Position numbers and translations under genes: made by a program | Shown: one piece after another, positions 10,901-23,096 of the stretch | How the letters are laid out: every line of letters starts with the position of its first letter | How positions within the stretch are numbered: position 1 is the first letter of the stretch | The notes under the pieces: generated by a model | Told to the model about the DNA's origin: nothing | The model's database searches: none | The model's input: the letters and a program-made list of their open reading frames with translations, nothing else | Assembly (NCBI GenBank): GCA_963576565.1 | Contig: OY755044.1 | Span: 56,217,108-56,281,107, forward strand | Direction: 5' to 3' | DNA: 64,000 bases | Source of the DNA: Aspidapion aeneum | Taxonomy: Eukaryota > Arthropoda > Insecta > Coleoptera > Brentidae

Positions 10901-12820
10901 CACTCGATTAAGCAGAACTACCCGAGGAAAGATTACGATCTCTTCTCAGTTCCAATTTCAATTATAAAGTCCTTTAGGTGTCACCTTTTTTGCTGGACAC
11001 CCCTCTATACTTCTTCTTCTTTCTCGCCCTTTGCATCGATTTACTTTTCGATGGCCCATTTCGCCTTTCTTCTTTCATCTTCCTCAAACCAACTTTCTTA
11101 CTATGTTCACAATAACAATATCTGTTGGGTACTTTACCGTATAATAATCAAACTTTTACATTTCATGATGGATTCTAATATCTTTTTCAGAATAGTTTTA
11201 ACTTATATTTAGATGACTTTTCCTAAATCTTTTTATCCAACCAAATACGCATCATTTAATTACTTTATTTACTGATCCTGAAAAACTGCTTCATTAGAGT
11301 ACTATTAGTAGTTAGATTTTTTTTTCCTATTTACTCTCTCCAAAACCTATTCAATTATTATTATTTTTATCTAGCAAGTATTTTTTTCTACCACTTCATT
11401 ACGGCGACAACCTTTTTCCTTTTATTTTATAAAACTCTTCTTCAATTTATTTCATCAATATTTATCCAAAATACCTACTTACTTAATAGTTTATACATCT
11501 CTTTTTAAATTCAAGCACGGAAAAATAATAGAAATTAAAGTTCTTAAGTTTATGATACGCGCACACCGCGTGAAAATGTATTTTCGTTAAAAACGACCTG
11601 CACATTTTTTTATTTTTTCTATCTCACTTTCTTTTGTCAGCCACTCTATTAGACTCATTCACATCGGTTCAGTACGGTCAGTAACCGACCCCGTCAATAA
11701 TATCGGTAATTCAGAATGCTGTAAAAAAATTAGCAATTGTTTTTTATTCATAACTGTTTTTTAACTTTATTTTAACTAAATAAACCTTTGTTGTGTAGCT
11801 CATGTATTTTTTCTTAGAATCGATATAAACAATATGTGTAATTATAATGACAATATTTGCAAGCCTAGGGGTTTTTCGTTTGTGACCTGCCAGTTATTAT
11901 GTACTTTAGTAATTTTATTTAAGTAAAAATACGTGCTAAATGCAATGCGAGAAACGACTGCTACGCGTATTATTAAATTTAAAATCACTTATTTGTAGTC
12001 TTGTCAGTATGTCTGTATCTCATACAACTCAAAAACTATTTGACCGATTCTACTCAAATATTTTTTTTTCTGCTCTGCTAATTTCTCCTCCCGTCCAAAG
12101 TTCAGCCACTGCCTTCCGCAGACTATATTTCGTGGAGTTACTCCTTACATTACCTGCTGTACAGGTGCCTCGGCGGCAATTCTGGCATCTTACCGGACGC
12201 AACTTTCTTCTTTCAGGATGAATGTGTCCCTTCCTGTATCTTTGCATCTTGCCTTATCCCTTTTTTCGGCGGTGCCCATTCTCTAGCTTCTGCTATTCCC
12301 TTCATTTCGTCCACTTCCCTTCTGGATGCGTGTACCTAGTATTTTTTGACACCACCTAAGGCCTTCCTTGCACTGGTCAAAATGACTTTTAACCTCTTAT
12401 GGTAGAACACCACTGTGTTCTTGTTTATTGATCCCAGACTTTGGGTCCTGTATTATTTTAAAATCTTCTGTATTTAAAATATCTTTGGCTCGCTGCGGCG
12501 AAACTTTTGCCACTGCTTCAACTCAATTTTTTGCAATAAGCGTCCCGATTTTTCCTCGGGAATTCCTTCTTTCCGTCTAAATTTCTTCAGTTGCTTGGAA
12601 ACGCTCCTTTTGGGCTCCTTGTAGCTTACTATTTGCTTTGTCGGGCCGAGTTCTCCTCGTTTCTCGTCCACCTCTCTTCTTCTTAAGTCCCGTTTTTCCC
12701 TCAGGACTCTTTTTTCTGCAACACTCCGTTTGCTTTCTCCGCCTTATTAGTCTAGTTTACGTTCTCGTCAGCGTCATTGGCTCTTTTTCTTCTAAATTCT
12801 TCTTACTCCCATTATTAAAT
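10901..12820. other. LTR-element interior, no gene recognised
   Basis: Pyrimidine-rich on the plus strand. Two minus-strand frames of 65 codons (12247-12050 and 12671-12474) give basic peptides. They lack a recognisable domain and look like by-products of purine-rich sequence. No structural RNA was seen. Confidence 0.45.
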
Positions 12821-14090
12821 ACAGGACTCCTCTAAATTATCCTTCTCTCTTCCTATTTAATCGTTAAACTCCATTTTCCTTCGGAGTTCACGTTTACGTC
12901 ACGACGTCCTACACGTCTGTTCTGCCCCATAGGCCTACTTTATCTTCTTTAATTTCGCTTCCTGAGACCCTAATATCATTCAGGACTCCTCTAAATTATC
13001 CTTCTATCTTCCTATTTAATCGTTAAACTCCATTTTCCTTTAGAGTCTATTTTCCTTCGGAGTCTATTTTCCTTCGGAGTTCACGTTTATGTCACGACGT
13101 CCTACACGTCTGTTTTGCCCCATAGGCCTACTTTTTCTTCTTTAATTTCGCTTCCTGAGACCCTAATATCCTTCAGGCCTCCTCTGAATTATCCTTCTCT
13201 CTTCCTATTTAATCGTTAAACTCCATTTTCCTTTAGAGTCTATTTTCCTTCGGAGTCTATTTTCCTTCGGAGTTCACGTTTACGTCACGACGTCCTACGC
13301 GTCTGCTTTGCCCCATAGGCCTACTTTTTCTTTTTTAATTTCGCTTCCTTAGACCCTAATATCCTACAGGCCTCCTCTGAATTATCCTTCTCTCTTCCTA
13401 TTTAATCGTTAAACTCCATTTTCCTTTAGAGTCTATTTTCCTTCGGAGTCTATTTTCCTTCGGAGTTCACGTTTATGTCACGACGTCCTACACGTCTGTT
13501 TTGCCCCATAGGCCTACTTTTTCTTCTTTAATTTCGCTTCCTGAGACCCTAATATCCTTCAGGCCTCCTCTGAATTATCCTTCTCTCTTCCTATTTAATC
13601 GTTAAACTCCATTTTCCTTTAGAGTCTATTTTCCTTCGGAGTCTATTTTCCTTCGGAGTTCACGTTTACGTCACGACGTCCTACGCGTCTGCTTTGCCCC
13701 ATAGGCCTACTTTTCATCTTTAATTTCGCTTCCTGAGGCCCTAATATCCTTCAGGCCTCCTCTAAATTATCCTTCTATCTTCCTATTTAATCGTTTAACT
13801 CCATTTTCCTTCGGAGTTCACGTTTACGTCACGACGTCCTACACGTCTGTTCTGCCCCATAGGCCTTCTTTTTCTTCTTTAATTTGGCTTCCTGAGACCC
13901 TAATTTCCATCAGGACTCCTCTAAATTATCCTTCTCTCTCTTCCTATTTAATTGTTAAACTCCAGTTTCCTTCGGAGTTCACATTTACGTCACGACGTCC
14001 TGTAATTCTTTTCTGCCCAATTGGCCTAATTTATCCCTTTTTCTTCAAATTTACTTTTCTTTACTTCCTGAGTCCCTAATTTCCTCTAGA
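12821..14090. repeat. Tandem array with 159/193-bp units
   Basis: Unit starts (CAGG(A/C)CTCCTCT) fall at about 12821, 12981, 13174, 13367, 13560, 13752 and 13911, which gives spacings of about 160, 193, 193, 193, 192 and 159. The long unit differs from the short one by two extra copies of a 17-bp phrase, AGTCTATTTTCCTTCGG. Every unit carries the palindrome-containing phrase ACGTCACGACGTCCTAC. The array lies inside the large LTR element and is strongly strand-asymmetric. Confidence 0.85.
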
Positions 14091-15539
14091 ACTACTTTTG
14101 CGTTTTTTTACCTCAGCCTTTCTTCTTTTCAGTGTATTATTTTTGTCCGTGGTCCTTACTTTCCTTAAGGTCTTAATTTCCTACTTTTTATCAACTACCT
14201 ATCTGGGTATTTGCTTCTTCTAAAATATTGTCCGCCTTTTACCTATCAACAGAAAGTATTTACTTTAGCATATAAAGCTACTTTATGATGAGTTTCAGAT
14301 ATCTCGATAGATACTATATGGCTAACCAAGATCCACACAAAACGCATACACTGCAACCACTTTAAATATGTACCTTTAGGTTCAATTGGTTTGAAAAAAC
14401 ACATGTATGTTTTTACTTTTTTAGCCCCATCAGCTGTAACTTTTCAATGTCTAAAAGGGCTTTTTTTCCAGCTCAACTCGCTGTAAAGACTCATTACTCA
14501 ATCTTTGTAACAGCTGTGGGCAACAATTATTTGTAACAAACAAAACTTTTTTTTTGCTTAATTCGCATAAAAAACTAATTTTTGACTTTTTAATAACAAA
14601 AATTATTATCTTTTCAGTTTATTAATCAGCTGTTAGTAGCGCTATATTCAGCCTATCTAGGTGTCTTTGATCAACTTATCTTTCACGCTTCCTAAAAAAA
14701 AAATATCCCACATTGTGTTAGTCCTTTGGCCTGGTGAATCTCGCCTTGGTCGCTACTGAACTTTTCTTTTTGTGTAACCCATATTTTCCTAGCAATTATT
14801 TTTATTTTTTCGTTATTTTGGGACACTTTTTGCAAAATCTTATTTTATGTCTTTTACTTTGTTGAAATATTTTCCTTAAGAACCACAAATTTTTAGTTTC
14901 TTGCCAATTTACGACCTACTAGAGGTTTGTCTTATTAACTTGCTGGTGCTCAAAAGGTGTTTATTAGTTATAATAATTTTTATTCAGTTTACTTTTAGGT
15001 GCCTCTCAAATACAAAAACTGTTTAACCTTACATATAATGCCGTGATCTATAATATCTTTCGGCTTTTTTATTACCAAAAAGAAAAATTACCCTTATAAG
15101 TTCTAGTTTATTTCCTAAAACTGACCTGGATGTTTGCACGGTTTCAACAAAAAAAGGTTTTGTAACTACCTTAGACGCTACTGATTTTTGCGTATTACCA
15201 ATTCTTTTGACAGCTATTTTATTTTTGTCGGTTCGAGGGTCTACCTCTGTCTAGTTTTTAATTTATTTTAGACCTCGTTGAACAATTTTTATTTATTTTT
15301 TTCCAATTTATTGCCTACTAGAGGTTTGTTTCATTAATTCCTCTAAAACAGCTACGCTCGTTCTGTTGCTTGTTTAGCAACTTCAATCCTCTCCCTAATG
15401 GATTGACTAAGAGAGAATCAGAGAAGAAAAACCAAAGAAATTTTTTTTGGAATTTTTTATATTAATTCAGGACTAAAATATACTTTTTGTTTATGTTATT
15501 TGTGCTAGAACTTCTCAACTTCGGTATTCTCCTTAGTTG
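14091..15539. other. LTR-element interior, no gene recognised
   Basis: AT-rich sequence without a supported gene. The phrase ACTAGAGGTTTGT recurs near 14919 and 15310 with similar surroundings, suggesting an old duplication. Confidence 0.45.
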
Positions 15540-16600
15540 ATTAATTAAGAAAAAAAACAAAAAAGACAAAAAAACAATATCTAGACTTTTTCTGTTGATA
15601 AAAGACAAAAATAATCAATTTTGCTCTATGTTCATGTGCTTCGTGCGTAAAACTTCCCAACTCCAATATTCTCTTCAATTGACTGACCAAGAAAAAAAAC
15701 AAAGAACCAATAAATATCTAAAATTTTTCTGTTGATTAAAGAAAAAAATAATTAACTTTGCTCTGCTCGTACGCTTTGTGCGTAAAACTCCCCAACCCCA
15801 ATATTCTCTTCAATCGACTGACCAAGGAGAAAAAAAAAATCAAGGAACAATTAAATATCCAAACTTTTTCTGTTGATTAAAGAAAAAAATTATTAATTTT
15901 GCTCTCGGCTCGTACGCTTTGTGTGTAAAACTCCCCAACTCCAATATTCTCTCCAATTGACTGACCAAGAAAAAACCAAAGAACCAATAAATATCTAAAC
16001 TTTCTCTGTTGATTAAAGAAAAAAATAATTAATTTTGCTCTGGGTTCGTGTGCTTTGTGCGTAAAACTCCCCAACTCCGATATTCTCTTCAATTGACTGA
16101 CCAAGAAAAAAAATCAAAGAACAATGAAATATCTAAACTTTTAATGTTGATTAAAGGAAAAAAATAATGAATTTTGCTCTAGGTATGTGTGCTTTGTGCG
16201 TAAAACTCCCAACTCCAGTATTTTCTCCCAATGACTGACCCAGAAAGAAGTCAAAGAAAAAACAACTTTTTTGGAATTTTTATATTACTTTAAGACTAAA
16301 ATATTGGATTTTGCCCTTTGTTTGTGTTATACGTACTAAAACTCCAACTTCAATATGCTCCCTAGTTGATTGACTAATAAAAAAACAAAGAAAAAACAAA
16401 TATCTAGAATTTTAATGTTGATTAAAGGAAAAAAAATAATAAATTTTGCTCTGGGTTTGTGTGCTTTGTGCGTAAAACTCCCAACTGCAATATTTTCTCG
16501 AAATGACCGACTAATAAAGAAATCAAAGAAAAAACTTTTTTGGAATTTTTATATTAATTTAAGACTTAAATATTGGATTTTGCTTTTTCAATGGTAGCTT
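15540..16600. repeat. Degenerate ~140-bp tandem array
   Basis: The landmark GCGTAAAACT(T)CCC recurs near 15646, 15781, 15924, 16060, 16198 and 16469. Each copy is followed by AATATTCTCTTCAAT-type sequence, GACTGACCAAGA and an A-rich tract, and later by TTTTTCTGTTGATTAAAG. Unit length is about 136-143 bp, with one longer gap where units have diverged. The peptide repeats in this interval are by-products of the array. Confidence 0.8.
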
Positions 16601-18461
16601 TTTAAAGCAATGGCCCTTTCATTTGGGTCGATAAACTTTAAAGATACTACAGCTTTGATTTTTTGAATTTGTCGCGGGTCGACTATATTATTGTAACCAG
16701 ATCGCTTTTTTCCGTTTTAATAATTACCTACTAATATTCTTTATGCAATCGGTTAGGTATTGCCTTTGGTACTTTATTTAACAAATCATACTTTCTTTTC
16801 CTATTTTATAAAGTCAGTAGCGTCGTGGGGTTTAGATTTGTTCTAAAAATATTATTATTATATTTTTTTTTCCTTCACCAAAAAACACGCTGTTTACGCT
16901 TTTGCCGTCTCTTTTCTAAATTTTTGCCTATCACTGGTTTAATAATGGCTCAATTGAACTTCTGTGTTTTTAATCTAACCTGTGTGACTACCTCTCTTAC
17001 GTAGAGTATATTCGATTTATGGCTCTTTTTTTTTCGGTCTGACTACCACTTTTTGTCACCGTACTTAACCTGGCTGCCAATGTTTGACAGTTTTCGTGAG
17101 TTCAGCCTAATAAGCCCCGGGCTTTACCAATTTTGTTAACTTTGTTGAACTTTATTGCTATTCTTCCTACGTCTGACTACCAACTTCGTCAGGTGGACCT
17201 CTAAACTACCCTGCAATCAACGCGACTATTTTTATCAAGCCTTTTCCCTAACCAGCGTGGTTTTTGTGATACGAACAAAATATCTTCACGGCGCCCTGGT
17301 CAGGGTTATTGGATATTTCGTTATCCTGGCCCAAATAGCTCTAAATATTCTTTGTCAAGTTGCCCTAAAAATTTGTCTCTCGGATACACTTGGTTTTTGG
17401 TCTGTGTCTTTTGTGCATTTTCCCTCGCGGTTGGATTACCCCACTCGATCTCTTGCCACGAAATATCTATACAGGACCACAGGTTCAGGGTTAAAAAGAA
17501 GAGACGACGTCCAGAAACTGGTTATGAAGCTCAGCAGGACGTCCAGAAACTGGTTACGAACGCTTAGTTAGGAGTGGACCCTGGGTACTGGTCCTTCGGT
17601 ATTAAGTTTGATCGGTATCCCGTCCTCAAAAAAAAAAAAATGCGGGATCAATTTTTGTAACGTCTCGCGTCTTTGTCTTTTCGCTTCCCTAACTCTCTTC
17701 CCTGGTTTCCTTCGTGGCATACGAACAACCCACCCTTCTTACTGTGAAAAGATACCGCCTCGTCCCCAGGATTCAGTTTCGTTTTAGTATTCTGATTCCT
17801 GACAAACTTTGGTACGCTCTCTTTTCGCCGCAGTAAGGGTGAACCCTATCCCACTCTCAATTTAAATATACACGATCCAAATTTTCTCTCGCCTGTGGTC
17901 CTCCTTTCGAAAGTTATCAGGCCGAAAGTAATTTTGATCACCCTGTATACAAATGTAAGAATAGAACTTCGCATACACGCGCCTGAAAACCACGTTCTGT
18001 CGAGTAAGCGAAAAAACCGTATGTTATTTGTTTGTCACTGCTTGTTTTTATTATGTGGCTTTACGAGCCGCCGTAATATTTTTTATTTTATTTTTTTAAA
18101 GCTATTTGGGCGACACAAAAAAAAATTATTAGTCACTAGGATGGTGCCCTTGGCCAACTACCTTGCTCTTTTTTTCTTTAATCCCCGCTAGTTGTTGAAT
18201 TGCGAAGAAAAATAATTTTGGACTACGTATATTTAAGAAAACTAAAAAAAAACCCACTTTATAATTGACTTTTTTCCCTTACAAATTTTAACCCCTGCGT
18301 CCCTTTGTATTTTAAACTCGGCTTGCCTCCACCATGTCACGAACTGGGGGGGCCTGGGGCTGGTTACGGGTATTGCCCGGTCGTTAATTACCAGCCACTA
18401 CCTTACAACCCCAATACTATTCGTTATTAACAATTTGTTTAAATGATACCGCGCCGGTCGA
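16601..18461. other. LTR-element interior next to the right LTR
   Basis: No gene was recognised. A 33-bp unit, GACGTCCAGAAACTGGTTA plus GAAGCTCAGCAG, appears twice at 17506-17563. Related fragments occur at 38.2 and 41.1 kb. If the element is read on the minus strand, the primer-binding site should abut 18461. The minus-strand sequence there reads TTCGACCGGCGCGGTATCA, which I cannot assign to a tRNA. Confidence 0.5.
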
Positions 18462-18994
18462 ATTGATCTAACGAAGTTATTTCGATTCGAGCCGACGGAG
18501 ATCTTTGTTTAAAAACTAAGGGATGCAGATTAAATAACACCTGTAGGGGGTTAAAAGATGTATTATAAATACTAAGAACCGATAACTGATACAACAAAGG
18601 TTGGTGAGTTGGCTATGGGGGCGACACCCAGACTTACCTGAAAACAACAGGCTTTGCGGCCGGCTGGTTATCTAAGAACCCCAGTTCACGCCCAAATTAT
18701 CGTCAGTCGATTACGTCAATTGATGTGGCCGCCCGCACTCACTCGGTCTTAACGTTTGTTATAGGGTAAAAAGCCGAAACTTTAGTTCCGCGAGGCGACG
18801 CCTCGCCCCGCGGTATTTAGTTCTCACGAGTCTCTGCCAAATTGCAATAATAGTTATTGACGTCAATCGATTTATATCGACTTATAGGTTGTCCCAAAAA
18901 GTTAGTAAATATAATAATAATAATAATTATTAAGTTCCTTTTTAATTATTTGGGAAATATTGGTTTGACTTTATGTTAAGCGCCCTTCGTGACA
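18462..18994 (-). repeat. Long terminal repeat, 5' LTR of the minus-strand element
   Basis: 533 bp, aligned end to end with 372-952 with about 15 substitutions. It lacks a 53-bp segment between 18836 and 18837 that in the other LTR holds the TATA box. The deletion is bounded by TCTG in the longer copy, consistent with slippage between short repeats. Confidence 0.75.
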
Positions 18995-19764
18995 ATATTT
19001 AGGTTTTCTCAAATTTTCTCAAAAAATACGCTTCTAAGAGAAAAATGTGTAATATACTTTATTGTAGACAATGAAATTTCCTTTTGAAAAAACTACAATT
19101 CAGTGGGGGTCAACTATTTATAAACTCTTCAGCGGCGTCCGTTAATTGAAGTAATTTAAAAAAGTAAAAAAATATCCATGTTTTTTTTATGATTTATTCG
19201 ATTTTTTTTTAAACCAAGGTCTATAGAACAAAGGTGTTATACGTTATTGTAGCAAATAAAATTTCCTTTAAAATGCTGTAGAAGAAAGTGGGATTGGTTT
19301 CATGGTTATAAATTCTGAGGCGCCCGTAAATTTAACCAATTTTAAAAAATCACAAATTAAAATATTTTTGTTACAAGTTTTATCTAATTTTTTCAAAAAC
19401 AAAGCCTAATTTAAAAAAATGCTATGATGTACTTTATTGACAGTAAAATTCTATTTTCAACGGTGTATAACTCGATGGGGTTTGACTTACAACGAACCCG
19501 CCAGCGATGTCCGTAAATGGGAGCCATTTAATTATTTTTTTTTAAAATTATGTTTTGCACAGGTTTTATTTGATTTTCTGAAAAAAACTTACTTCATTGT
19601 AGATAATAAAATTTCCTTTTAAACGTTGTGTAACATGGTAAAAAATATTGCATATTTACCGCTCCAGTGGTGTGCTTAATTTAAAACAATTTTTTTTAAA
19701 TCACCAAAAAAATTAATTACATATTTTATTCGATTTCTGAGAAAATTTGAGAAAACCTAAATAT
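18995..19764. mobile_element. TIR element built of ~180-bp internal repeats
   Basis: The ends 18995-19021 and 19738-19764 are perfect 27-bp inverted repeats (ATATTTAGGTTTTCTCAAAT and onward). The interior is four degenerate tandem units. Each has a phrase like TTTATTGTAGACAATAAAAT followed by TTCCTTTT, and then a GTCCGTAAAT-type phrase. No transposase is present. A related array lies at 51.58-52.30 kb. The left end abuts the right LTR exactly. Confidence 0.75.
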
Positions 19765-20454
19765 GTTAGATTTTGGGGGGTCTGGGGGGGTTTTTGAAGA
19801 GGTGGTTAGTTTATGGAGGTGTTTGACCCCTAAGCTCTCTTACCTTTTTGTACGTAACTAAATTTACACAAAAAATAAAAATAAATAAAAAACGTGCCGT
19901 TTAAGGCACTAAATTTTAAAAAATGATTATTTTCTAACCTACTTACTTTAAGTTAAAAGTTACTCCCACTCCATTACAATATTTAAAAATACATTTAAGG
20001 AATAGATTTTGTAACTGATAAAATTCTCTAGAAGATATGTTTTTAGAACTCTTACCCTAGAACAAAGTATTTCGGAGCTTATGCTGTCTAAGGTAGAAAA
20101 AATCTGAAAATTTGCCCAAGCACGTAATTTTAGTCATTTTTGGAAATTACCTAGCTCCGTTACTACTGCTCGCAGAACAACCATGGTACCACCCAATTGT
20201 AGATAATTATATCGTCTAAAAAATTTCATATAACTCTTTTTGCGATTTGTGTAGTGGAACGAAGTTACAGGCAAAAAAACTACAAAAAGTGCCAATTTTT
20301 GATGGTTTTTTCAAGATGGCGGAGGAAGCACAGGGGGGGGGGGTGGCGAAAACTCAGATTTTTAACAACCCTTTCGACGTTAATAATATATCCAAAATTC
20401 AGAACTACCGGACCTTTTGTAGGGTAAAACTCCTCTATTCATTGTACTTCTTGT
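19765..20454. other. Unassigned AT-rich sequence
   Basis: No gene is visible. G-runs occur at 19775-19792 and 20333-20343. I see no repeat partner in this window for most of the stretch. Confidence 0.5.
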
Positions 20455-21262
20455 TGGCTAAATCCAGGTATACCGATGAATATTCTTATGTTTAAAAAAA
20501 CCATTATTTATTTTTATATTATGGGTTTCACACAATTGTATCAGTCTCAAGCCATTATCATTTGTTACTTCCTCTCCAAATGGTCCTACCACTTTGCTTT
20601 GGCTTTGTCTACCAGTTCGACTATTAAAATCGCCAAGAATAGTTATTTCCCTGGGGGTCGATTTCATGCACAATTGACCGGCCAATCTCTGACTTTGAAC
20701 AAGAGATTGATCAAAGGCCAATCTCCAAAGTATCTAGTAAGCTAGGAAAAATTTTAATCTATTATTATAGGGACATTATTGAATTTTTTCCAACATTTTG
20801 TATATTTTTACATACCTTTATCCTTTTTGCTTCAGAATATGTCCCCAAAAGGTCCCTTTTCCAGCAATTATACGAGTTTTTCTTGTTTTTCCGACATTGA
20901 CTTTCATTGTTTTTCTCTTTAAACTGTCAAATGTTAGATTGAACAGAGACAGGGGGGTTTAAGATATTTTTATTATATTTGCACCTAGTAGATATATCAG
21001 TATTCTAATGTTATTAATAAATTAATTCCACTGTTTGTAAATCTAAAAATTTTACTATTTTAACTAAATTTTAGTTAGGTTAGGAAGTTGTTTAAGTTGG
21101 ACTACTATATTTTACGCAAACCGGAAAATGCATGTCTTTGGCACATCTACGTGTCGGGGTCGTCCATAAATTACCTACGAAACACGTCGAACATTGGAAA
21201 GGTTCAAGAAAATTTTAGTAAAAATTATGAGTTACGGGTTAGGGTAGCTGGTTTTATATATA

Positions 21263-21435
21263 CAGGGTGTCCCAGATAAAAGCAACTACATGGGGGTCTT
21301 ATGGGGATTTCGGAAACAGTAAGAAATAAAAGTTTGGTTAAATGAGATAAAAGTTGCGCTACTTCGCGCCCAATCAGATGTTGTATCGAAATTAAAAATA
21401 TTCCAAGGGTAGTTGCTTTTATCTGGGACAACCTG
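21263..21435. mobile_element. Mariner-like MITE
   Basis: 173 bp with 27-bp inverted ends that match at 26 positions, starting CAGG(G/T)TGTCCCAGATAAA, flanked by TA on both sides. The TA target and the CAGGGTGTCCC end are typical of Tc1/mariner derivatives. It lies in the left arm of the composite. Confidence 0.8.
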
Positions 21436-21677
21436 TATATATATTTTTCTTTTTTGGTAAATCGCAATGTTTCCGATAAAGTTATAAAAGTCAGATAAAT
21501 GGTGGGGGTGGCCTTAAACGAATAAATTAAGTTTTCTTGGTGGGAAAAGTCCCATGCACTGAGGCCACCTTGCTGGGCCCGTTGTAGTTGTAGCCCACTA
21601 TTCACCATTTTAGCCCCGAATTTACGCGCCATTTGGTCTTAATATGCACTCTAATGCTTTTCAAGAGTTAGCATTTT

Positions 21678-22431
21678 TAGCTCACAATACTTTATATACT
21701 ATAATAGTGTGAGCTATGGTGATACTAATATTTTTCGCGAAAAAAAGGTTGCTCCGATTTCAAAAAAATTTATATATCTTCGCGTTTCAGCTGATTTTGA
21801 AACTTTTTTGTCGCGCCGTCTGCCTGTCTATCTCTATGTCTGTCTGCAACGACCAACGCGCGTAACTCGAAAACCGTTTGCCCGATTTGAATAAAATTTG
21901 GTACCTAGGCCGCGTCTTGGGTCGGAATGGCCCCATACAGTACACAATATAGTATTATTAACTTTGCGCAAGTGTGCGCAGGGTAGCGCGCCTTCGCAGT
22001 CCAGTCAGGACACGACCTATAACCAAACTGCTATATTCTGTATGGGCAACAGCAATTAGGGTAGGTCAGTATTAGAGTGACCAGATTTTTTTTCCCAAAA
22101 AGAGTAGGTCGAAATGGTCCCATTTAAAAATAAACAAAATCCACCGACCACAAGCCAATTAAAGTTTATGTGAAAATATGGCGTGTGTGATATCAAACGA
22201 AAGGTAATTGAGTCTGGATTTAAACAAAACACATTTTAGTTTAAAAAAAGGGTGGGGGTAGATTTCAAAAATTAGAGTTTAAGTCACAACATGGCTTGTG
22301 TGGTATCAAACGAAAGGTAATTGAGTCGGGAAAATAAAATATATTTCAGTTTTTAGTTATATTATATCACACGTACACCATAACTATGGTACCTAGTGTG
22401 AGCTTAGGTACCCATATATTGGCACAGTATT
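21678..22431 (+). repeat. Hairpin-ended (TCTG)n repeat family, copy 1
   Basis: It opens with an inverted pair TAGCTCACA/TGTGAGCTA (21678-21716). A short TCTG-rich stretch follows, then CGACCAACGCGCGTAACTC and two ~110-bp repeats with TATCAAACGAAAGGTAATTG. It closes with a second inverted pair (CACAC...GTGTG, 22366-22403) and a tail ending TTGGCACAGTATTTTT. A 115-bp insertion interrupts it at 21932. No coding capacity. Confidence 0.75.
21932..22046. mobile_element. Tiny TIR element inside the hairpin repeat
   Basis: 115 bp with inverted ends CCCATACAG(T/A)A. It interrupts the hairpin family at a GGTCG(G/A)AATGG site that is then repeated downstream. It contains GCAAGTGTGCGCAGGGTAGC, which also occurs near 23870. 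Confidence 0.5.
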
Positions 22432-23088
22432 TTTTTTTCATAACAGAGATGTTCTGAGAATACTGTTTTAGTAAAATAAATGTTTCGAAAAGTACTGCAT
22501 CCGTAGTATGTTTGTATAGGACTATACTACCATAACAAAAACATTTCATGTAAAAAAAGCCAAGTACGCGAAAGTGGTATTCCGTAAAAAGAATTGAAAG
22601 GTTCTTACTAGTTTGGAAATGTTTTTTTAAACTTTGCTATTCCATCCAAATTTCTTTATGTTTAATTTAACACTGTGCCTAAACTCCATATCATAGTTTT
22701 TGAGATAACTTTTTGACACTTATCAGCTGTTTCCCATAACAAATAGTATAGCTCAACGAAAAAAAGTTGTAAAAACCTGTAAGAGTCATTTGCATTTTGC
22801 AGCCAATGAGTGGAGGGATTGTTAGCTCTATACAGATCTACGACTGTGCAAAGTTTGAGTTTCGTAGCTCATTCCGAAGTAGAGTTTTAGATAGGTCAAA
22901 CATGGTCTAAAATGTTTCAAGATAAGAAGAAGGTAGTGTAGTTTCCGCGCGAACTTGTCGGGGCATTGCGGTGCCCCCAGATACTTAACATTTTAGGCTG
23001 ATTTTCAAAATAAAAGTAAAGTTTCCTAAGGTGGCCTTATTCGGGACGGATAGAGGTACCTTAAATGTAGAATAAAATTTTTTCATTG
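22432..23088. other. Centre of the composite, no gene recognised
   Basis: AT-rich sequence. No supported gene, RNA or repeat pair was seen. Confidence 0.45.
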
Positions 23089-23096
23089 GATATAGG

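Larger units (their letters stand above)
372..18994 (-). mobile_element. Large non-autonomous LTR retrotransposon candidate (LARD-like)
   Basis: Two direct copies of a TG...CA repeat (372-952 and 18462-18994) bracket this interval. On the minus strand each copy starts TGTCACGAAGGG, a start common in insect Ty3/gypsy LTRs. The left copy is directly preceded, in that orientation, by a purine tract (953-963), as expected for a polypurine tract. After removing the nested LINE, about 11 kb of interior remains. It has no gag, pol or env motif on either strand, but it is strongly strand-biased (pyrimidine-rich on plus) and holds several tandem arrays. The two LTRs differ by roughly 15 substitutions plus a 53-bp deletion, so the insertion is not recent. 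No matching target-site duplication is seen at the outer edges. Two separate insertions of the same LTR family therefore remain an alternative. Confidence 0.55.

Noticed and set aside
8000..18400. Tandem arrays considered as a CRISPR array
   Set aside because: Units are 140-193 bp and contiguous without unique spacers, no cas genes are present, and the context is eukaryotic.
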